Below, one piece after another: positions 58,982 through 64,000 of a DNA stretch of 64,000 nucleotides. Origin of the DNA: Acidaminobacter sp. JC074. GTDB taxonomy: Bacteria > Bacillota > Clostridia > Peptostreptococcales > Acidaminobacteraceae. A program made the translations under genes and the position numbers. The number at the start of each line of letters is the position of its first letter. Position 1 is the stretch's first letter. Below the pieces are notes generated by a model. It was given only the letters and a program-made list of their open reading frames with translations. It did no database searches and was not told the DNA's origin. Location of the stretch: positions 62,001-126,000 of the forward strand of contig NZ_VANV01000005.1 in the NCBI RefSeq assembly GCF_022496765.1. The letters are read 5' to 3'.

Positions 58982-60196
58982 ATGTTTATAAAAAGATCTT
59001 TAGAAAGCATCATTAAAGAAGTTTCAAGTACATTTCCAGTCTTACTACTGACAGGACCAAGACAAGTGGGCAAAACAACTCTCTTAGAATATGTGTCTAG
59101 TAATGAAAGAAACTATATCAGTCTTGATGATCCTTTAGCAAGACGATTGGCAATAGAAGAACCGCAGCTATTTTTACAAAAATATGAACCACCAGTAATT
59201 ATAGATGAGATTCAATATGCCCCTGAACTGCTCCCTTATATAAAAATGCACGTAGATAAACATAAAAAGATGGGCGATTTTTGGCTAACCGGTTCTCAAA
59301 TGTTTCACATGATGAAAGGTGTCAGCGAAAGCCTTGCTGGTAGAGTGGGGATTCTTCCTATGCAAGGATTATCCCTGTCAGAGTTACAAGTATCAACTAA
59401 TGAGCCTTATACAACTGATATCGATAGACTTATGAAGCGTATCGGGAAATCAAAGAAACTAGGCCTTAATGAAGTCTATAAACTTATTCATAAAGGCTCT
59501 ATGCCAGCACTACATGCAACAAATCAAAGCATTGAAAGATATTATGCTTCTTATGTAGACACCTATATCCGTAGAGATATAAAAGATTTAACGCAAGTTG
59601 CTGATGAAATGCAGTTTCAACGTTTTTTAACAGCGTGTGCAGCAAGAACAAGTCAAATGGTCAATTACTCAGAACTGGCAAAGGATGTTGGTATTTCCTC
59701 ACCTACAGCTAAAAACTGGCTGTCAATCCTGGTTACATCTGGTATCGTTGTTTTGATTGAACCTTACTTTAACAACGCTTTAAAGCGCATTGTAAAAGCT
59801 CCTAATATGTATTTTATGGATACTGGATTATGTGCTTATCTGACTAGGTGGACAACAAGTGAATCACTAGAAGTTTCAGCAATGTCAGGCGCATTTTTTG
59901 AAACATTTGTTGTGTCTGAAATTATAAAGAGCTATTTGAATGCAGGAAGACGGCCTCCTATTTTCTATTATCGAGACTCCGATCAAAAGGAAATTGATCT
60001 TATCATCGAGGAAAATGGACTATTACAACCTATAGAAATTAAAAAAAGTGGTCAACCAAAATCAAATTCTGGACGTCACTTTAAAATACTTGATAAAACT
60101 GGAAAAGAACATTCAAAAGGCAACATTATATGTATGTGTGATGACCTTGTCCCTATAAACAAAGAAAACTGGGCTGTACCAGTTTGGCTAATATAA
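58982..60196 (+). CDS. AAA (AAA_14) ATPase with DUF4143 domain, second copy
   Basis: The 404-aa protein has Walker A GPRQVGKTT, LDDPLARRLAIEEPQLFLQ, Walker B VIIDEIQYAPELLPYIK and TGSQMFHMMKGVSESLAGRVGILPMQGLSLSE, then the DUF4143 region (SYVDTYIRRDIKDLTQV, YSELAKDVGISSPTAKNWLSIL, a winged-helix-like stretch) and the nuclease-like end FFETFVVSEIIKSYLNAG...DQKEIDLIIEENG with IEIKKSG. It is of the canonical type, only distantly like the copy at 41-42 kb. AGGAGG precedes the ATG. Two palindromes precede it. Function not established. Confidence 0.88.
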   Translation: MFIKRSLESIIKEVSSTFPVLLLTGPRQVGKTTLLEYVSSNERNYISLDDPLARRLAIEEPQLFLQKYEPPVIIDEIQYAPELLPYIKMHVDKHKKMGDFWLTGSQMFHMMKGVSESLAGRVGILPMQGLSLSELQVSTNEPYTTDIDRLMKRIGKSKKLGLNEVYKLIHKGSMPALHATNQSIERYYASYVDTYIRRDIKDLTQVADEMQFQRFLTACAARTSQMVNYSELAKDVGISSPTAKNWLSILVTSGIVVLIEPYFNNALKRIVKAPNMYFMDTGLCAYLTRWTTSESLEVSAMSGAFFETFVVSEIIKSYLNAGRRPPIFYYRDSDQKEIDLIIEENGLLQPIEIKKSGQPKSNSGRHFKILDKTGKEHSKGNIICMCDDLVPINKENWAVPVWLI

Positions 60197-60201
60197 TAAG
60201 A

Positions 60202-60264
60202 ACTCAGCGCTGGTCGGAACAAGTTCCTGCTCGCCCTAGCATCCTGGCACATCGAGTGCTTGGT
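60202..60264. repeat. GC-rich double-hairpin element before the IS
   Basis: This short stretch is clearly richer in G and C than its surroundings. It holds GGAAC-AA-GTTCC inside a longer imperfect stem and then CCTGGCAC-ATCGA-GTGCTTGG, an 8-bp stem with one mismatch. It resembles an extragenic palindromic repeat unit; no second copy is visible in the window. Confidence 0.45.
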
Positions 60265-60294
60265 TACTTATGAAAACCAAGTTTTCAAACCAAT

Positions 60295-62404
60295 AAAAGG
60301 GGCTGTCCTGAAATAAGATAATTTCCAGAATACAGCTCCAAAATTACAAGAATCGCTTGAATACTAACCTTCTTAGTCGTTAGTTCTTCAAGCGATTTTC
60401 TTATTGCTATTTTCTAGTTCAAATTTAAGCGCAACAAAAACAGGTATTGGATCTGATTAGAGAAAATCTGATTATGCAGCTTTTGTGTCGCTTTTTCCTT
60501 TAAATTCTTTTATATTTCCATTAATGAATCGATGATATTTCATCATATTCTTCCCAACAGCATTAAGCAGGAATTCCTTGTAAACTTTTTCTTCACTTCT
60601 ATGATTGAATGAGGTGAAACCATCGTTGGCTTTTATGTCACCAAAATACCCTTCAGTTTGTATTGAGCGTATCTGTCTATTTAAGATTCCTTTCTCACTT
60701 AAGATATTTTTATGCGATTCCATTCTGAGCTGTTCCCAGTTTTCATTTACCTTCATTACTTTATTTTTTTCTTGATCTCTTTCAGGGTCATATTGGTATA
60801 AACACTTCTCTTTGTGCTGACAACCAGTACAATCATGACAGCCATAAACCTGAAAATTCTGTGTAAAACCTTTCGTAGTAGAACTTTCAGTACGCATATA
60901 GGATAACTTTTTTCCAGCATGACAAATATAGTATGTTTCATCCGTTTTAACAACTTTTTTCATGTTGTAGTATTTGCCAATATCCTCTTTGTAAGATTTT
61001 TTCTTCATTTTCTCATGAGTTTGCAATTTTATGTAACTTGTTACTTTTTCATCGTGCAAGTAAGATAAGTTCCTCTCAGAACAATAGCCACTATCTGCAG
61101 TTAATTCTCTTAAATCAATTATAAAGTGTTTTTTGTGCTTCTCTGCTACTGGAATCAAGGTGTTATAATCGGTTCTGTCATTACTAACATATACATGAAT
61201 AACAAAATAATTTTCTACAGCAACTTGAACATTGTAGCATGGCTTTAACTGACCATTTCTCATGTAATCCGATTTTAATCGCATAAAGGTTGCTTCAAGG
61301 TCAGTTTTACTAAATGAATTTCTGTCATCTCCCATGATTTCAAAGTATTTTTTATACTTCAGCAATTGACCACCCAGTAATTCTAATTCCTCATATAAAT
61401 GCTGTAATCTCGGCTTCTTTTGCTCTTTCCCGCGAACAAAATAAATGCCTTCTCCATCACAGATAACTTTTATTGCCCTTTGCAATTCAAGCATATCTAT
61501 AGGAGAACAATTATCAATTTCTAGAATTACATTATTTGATACCTTGTTTTTATTATTTCTTTTGCGTTCACGATTTTTCTCGATGATTTCTTTGACTCTG
61601 TCCATACCTTCAATTACAAACATCTGCTTACAAGGTAGAATATATTTTTTATCAAATCTATTGGACTTAATAATCGAATTGTACTCGTCATAAACTTGTC
61701 CTATCTTATCAAGTAAACCAGCTAAATGATAATTAACACTTCCTCGCCACACAAAAGTGTATCGGTTGCTATTCGCTTCAATCTTAGTTCCATCAATGTA
61801 TAAAGCCTTTAAAGATACTAAGTTCTCATCTTTTAAAAGTCGAATAAATTGGTAATGAAGGTCGTCCAGTACATTAGTCGTTAACTTATCATTTAAGAAA
61901 TTATAGAAGGTAGTTCTGGAAGGTGTTTCACCATCTGTAATAGTTATAAAACCTAAATCTCTAGTACATAACTCAACGATTCGATCTATTGCTCTGATGC
62001 CACGCATATTTGCATAAAGTACAACTGCATACAACATAACAGGGTTGTATCCTGAACGACCAAGTCTGCTGTAATTATCGAATAGCTTTTTAAAATCAAG
62101 TTTCTTTAAAACCTCAAGTAAAGTATAAACTGGATCTGAATCAGGAAGTTTAAGTTCTAACAACTTGAAATTAAATTCTATTTGACCATAGCCCATAAAT
62201 CCTTTAAAATTATTATGCATAGTATAATTTTTTGTACTGCTAGTTACGTCACACGATGTAACGGAATTTGAGATGGGGGTGAGAGATCATCTCATTTTTT
62301 TGCACAAAAATCCTCCTACTTATGTATTCGACATAAACTAGGAGGATTCCTTTTTGTTATTTTATTCCATTTCTGGTTTATCTATTTCGGGACAGCCCCT
62401 TTTC
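60295..62404. mobile_element. IS1182-family insertion sequence, apparently complete
   Basis: Terminal inverted repeats AAAAGGGGCTGTCCTGAAAT (from 60295) and the complement of ATTTCGGGACAGCCCCTTTT (to 62404) match with one mismatch in the first 20 bases. The element is 2,110 bp with one transposase gene. No clear target duplication is seen (ACCAAT before, CAACAA after); the AAAA/TTTT ends are themselves complementary. Hairpins with T-runs lie just inside both ends (60333-60410; 62265-62300; 62311-62357) and may block outside transcripts. Confidence 0.9.
60472..62220 (-). CDS. IS1182 family transposase
   Basis: The 582-aa protein has the N-terminal DUF772 region (LFDNYSRLGRSGYNPVMLYAVVLYANMRGIRAIDRI), DDE residues in YIDGTKIEANSNRYTF (Asp 143), LTADSGYCSERN and EGYFGDIKANDGF, and a zinc motif CHDCTGCQHKEKC before the last acidic residue. 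No stop or shift interrupts it, so the element may be active. It fills the IS between the inverted repeats. Confidence 0.93.
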   Translation of the reverse strand: MHNNFKGFMGYGQIEFNFKLLELKLPDSDPVYTLLEVLKKLDFKKLFDNYSRLGRSGYNPVMLYAVVLYANMRGIRAIDRIVELCTRDLGFITITDGETPSRTTFYNFLNDKLTTNVLDDLHYQFIRLLKDENLVSLKALYIDGTKIEANSNRYTFVWRGSVNYHLAGLLDKIGQVYDEYNSIIKSNRFDKKYILPCKQMFVIEGMDRVKEIIEKNRERKRNNKNKVSNNVILEIDNCSPIDMLELQRAIKVICDGEGIYFVRGKEQKKPRLQHLYEELELLGGQLLKYKKYFEIMGDDRNSFSKTDLEATFMRLKSDYMRNGQLKPCYNVQVAVENYFVIHVYVSNDRTDYNTLIPVAEKHKKHFIIDLRELTADSGYCSERNLSYLHDEKVTSYIKLQTHEKMKKKSYKEDIGKYYNMKKVVKTDETYYICHAGKKLSYMRTESSTTKGFTQNFQVYGCHDCTGCQHKEKCLYQYDPERDQEKNKVMKVNENWEQLRMESHKNILSEKGILNRQIRSIQTEGYFGDIKANDGFTSFNHRSEEKVYKEFLLNAVGKNMMKYHRFINGNIKEFKGKSDTKAA

Positions 62405-62417
62405 AACAAGTTAATGT

Positions 62418-62834
62418 TCACAGAGTCTTGTCTACACAGATTTTTCCACCCTTTATAACTTTAGCAAATATAGCCTCTGTCATTAATGGGCATGTTTTCT
62501 TCTGTTTGATTAAAACACACTCTGGAAAACAACGTTTCCCTTTTTTTGTGATTAAAACTTCAGCTTCCCCAAGCATCAATACATCCCCTATCGAAATGTC
62601 TTCTGGATCCAGATCGATGAGTATGGTTTCTATAAACCGTTTCACACACAATCCTTCTTCAAAATCAGATAATCGGTCCGTTGTCATTTTAGACATCAGA
62701 CAAACCTCTCGATCACCAGGTTTAGCATATGCATCCCCTATAAGACCAAAGTTTTCAAGTAGAACCCCTTCTTTTACCTCGATACGATTACCTTTTTCGA
62801 CAGAAAGCTTAATCGAAAGGACTTTTGCTTTCAT
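62418..62834 (-). CDS. MOSC-domain protein
   Basis: The 138-aa protein fits small MOSC proteins: VEVKEGVLLENFGLIGDAYAKPGDREVCLMS and a late Cys in CVLIKQKKTCPLM region, with KGKRCFPEC. MOSC proteins handle molybdenum cofactor sulfur or related metal-sulfur transfer. Its start overlaps the tyrS stop by one base (TAATG). The IS lies only 13 bp after its stop, so downstream transcription is cut, but the reading frame looks intact. Confidence 0.8.
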   Translation of the reverse strand: MKAKVLSIKLSVEKGNRIEVKEGVLLENFGLIGDAYAKPGDREVCLMSKMTTDRLSDFEEGLCVKRFIETILIDLDPEDISIGDVLMLGEAEVLITKKGKRCFPECVLIKQKKTCPLMTEAIFAKVIKGGKICVDKTL

Positions 62835-64000
62835 TACACCAACTCAACTTGATGATAAACTTTCTTACCTTTTTTAATCATTGCCTTGTTGTCCTCAAAA
62901 TCAGCTAATGTCATTTTGAAGAATGGATCTTGAACTTTCTTATCATTTAAAGAAATACCGTTTTGCTTAACAAGACGTTTACCTTCGCCTTTAGACTTTA
63001 GAAGTCCAAGCTCAACCATTACTTCTAAAAGCTCTTTGCCTTCTTCAAATAAAGCCTTGTCCATTTCACTTGTTGGTACATTTGCACTTGCACCACCACC
63101 TGCAAATAATGCTTTTGTTGCTTCTAATGCCTTATTGGCTTCTTCTTCACCATGAACAAGTTTTGTAAATTCAAATGCTAAGATTTCTTTGGCCTTGTTG
63201 ATTTCAGCACCTTCTAAAGCGCCTAATCTTCTAACTTCATCCATAGGTAAGAATGTAAGAAGTGCTAAACAGTTTTCAACATCTGCATCATCTACATTTC
63301 TGAAGTATTGGAACATTTCGTATGGAGATGTCTTCTCAGGATCAATCCATACAGCACCTTTTTCAGTTTTACCCATTTTAATACCAGCTGAAGTTGTTAA
63401 TAACTTAAATGTTAAACCGTAAACTTCTTTCTGATCTGCTTTTCTACATAAGTTAACACCAGCAATGATGTTTGACCACTGATCGTTACCACCTAATTGC
63501 ATCTTACAGTCGTATCTTCTGTTTAATTCTAAGAAGTCATAACCTTGCATGATCATGTAGTTAAACTCTAAGAAAGATAAGCCTGTTTCCATTCTTTGCT
63601 TGAAACATTCTGCAGCAAGCATTCTGTTTACATTAAACTTAGAACCGATTTCTCTTAAGAAAGAAACATAGTTCAGGTTATCTAACCAATCAGCATTGTT
63701 AGCTGGAATACCCTTTTCACCATCTAATGTGATGTACTTTCTCATTTGATTTAACATTCTTTCACCATTTGATTCAATGGTTTCATTTGTTAACATCTTT
63801 CTCATATCTGTCTTACCAGAAGGGTCACCTACCTTAGCAGTACCACCACCAATTAGTGCAATTGGAATATGACCTGCTCTTTGCATGTGCATCATGACGA
63901 TGACTTGGATAAAGTGACCAACATGTAGTGAATCAGCAGTTGGGTCAAATCCAATGTAGAATTTCACTTTCTCATCGTTTAATAACTTGATAACTTCTTC
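62834..64000 (-). CDS. tyrS: Tyrosyl-tRNA synthetase, 5' end cut by window
   Basis: The frame is open to the window edge, so the N-terminus (some 30 residues) is missing. Motifs: [17 protein letters not shown] (HIGH box as HVGH), [48 protein letters not shown] and the KMSKS loop as KMGKT, then an S4 RNA-binding domain at the C-terminus ([28 protein letters not shown]). It charges tRNA-Tyr. Any T-box leader would lie outside the window. It is coupled to the MOSC gene. Confidence 0.96.
   Translation of the reverse strand, partial: EEVIKLLNDEKVKFYIGFDPTADSLHVGHFIQVIVMMHMQRAGHIPIALIGGGTAKVGDPSGKTDMRKMLTNETIESNGERMLNQMRKYITLDGEKGIPANNADWLDNLNYVSFLREIGSKFNVNRMLAAECFKQRMETGLSFLEFNYMIMQGYDFLELNRRYDCKMQLGGNDQWSNIIAGVNLCRKADQKEVYGLTFKLLTTSAGIKMGKTEKGAVWIDPEKTSPYEMFQYFRNVDDADVENCLALLTFLPMDEVRRLGALEGAEINKAKEILAFEFTKLVHGEEEANKALEATKALFAGGGASANVPTSEMDKALFEEGKELLEVMVELGLLKSKGEGKRLVKQNGISLNDKKVQDPFFKMTLADFEDNKAMIKKGKKVYHQVELV

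Noticed and set aside
60244-60260. Sigma-54-like GG-N10-GC match in the GC-rich element
   Set aside because: It reads CTGGCACATCGAGTGCT with GTGC in place of TTGC, no gene starts downstream (the IS follows), and it lies within a hairpin.
62221-62404. Possible terminator or riboswitch upstream of the transposase
   Set aside because: The hairpins are inside the inverted repeats of the IS and are explained as element-borne transcription blocks; no riboswitch core was found.
1-64000. CRISPR arrays, prophage, tRNA or rRNA genes
   Set aside because: No regularly spaced repeats with spacers, no phage structural genes, and no tRNA or rRNA-like sequence were seen on either strand.

Overview
The window comes from an AT-rich, low-GC Gram-positive bacterium, most likely an anaerobic member of the Clostridia. 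Evidence: strong AGGAGG-type ribosome binding sites, consensus TTGACA/TATAAT promoters, a SAM-I riboswitch, a KamA-type radical SAM protein, an EFR1-type flavodoxin/ferredoxin fusion, the sulfide-dependent homocysteine pathway (DUF39 plus NIL-ferredoxin), NatAB-like and NhaC sodium transporters, and a flagellin. No rRNA, tRNA or CRISPR array was seen. Both window ends cut a gene: a GPH-type sugar transporter on the left and tyrS on the right.

Layout. 1-5.5 kb: glycoside use (transporter, GH116 glycosidase, divergent AraC regulator with a co-transcribed flavin reductase). 5.5-13.4 kb: KamA-family protein; a MarR-controlled azoreductase/pirin/extradiol dioxygenase operon whose operators resemble MhqR boxes; GNAT, METTL25-like methyltransferase, EFR1 and PepV genes. 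13.7-20.1 kb: an ABC exporter operon ending in its own DesK/DesR-type two-component system, then a LysR/racemase pair. 20.1-27.5 kb: a Phd-Uma2 fusion; a glycosyltransferase operon with galU and an unusual glycosyltransferase-cyclic-nucleotide-binding fusion; a divergent flagellin with a very short N-terminus. 27.5-34.6 kb: a nuclease-helicase behind a LexA-like box, a lytic transglycosylase, a two-component system with a lipoprotein, and a PilZ protein.

34.7-41 kb: a likely sigma-54 regulon. A PAS-AAA+-Fis activator lies between two matches to the -24/-12 promoter, one before nhaC and one before an ornithine-cyclodeaminase-like/class V aminotransferase pair. 41-42.4 kb: an AAA/DUF4143 ATPase preceded by three 18-bp palindromes spaced exactly 40 bp apart. 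42.4-47.9 kb: a SAM-riboswitch operon for homocysteine and methionine synthesis. 48-55.5 kb: several regulator/effector pairs with clear palindromic operators (MarR/flavodoxin; TetR/Rph-like phosphotransferase plus MATE pump; HxlR/flavin reductase). 55.5-60.2 kb: NatAB-like ABC exporter, XRE/membrane-protein pair and a second DUF4143 ATPase behind two 33-bp palindromes. 60.3-62.4 kb: a complete IS1182-type element next to a MOSC-domain gene and tyrS.

The most unusual points are the glycosyltransferase/cNMP fusion beside the short flagellin, the helically phased palindromes before the DUF4143 genes, the sigma-54 cluster of unknown substrate, the Phd-Uma2 fusion and the Rph-like/MATE operon. 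All functions are inferred by reading the sequence; no searches were run.
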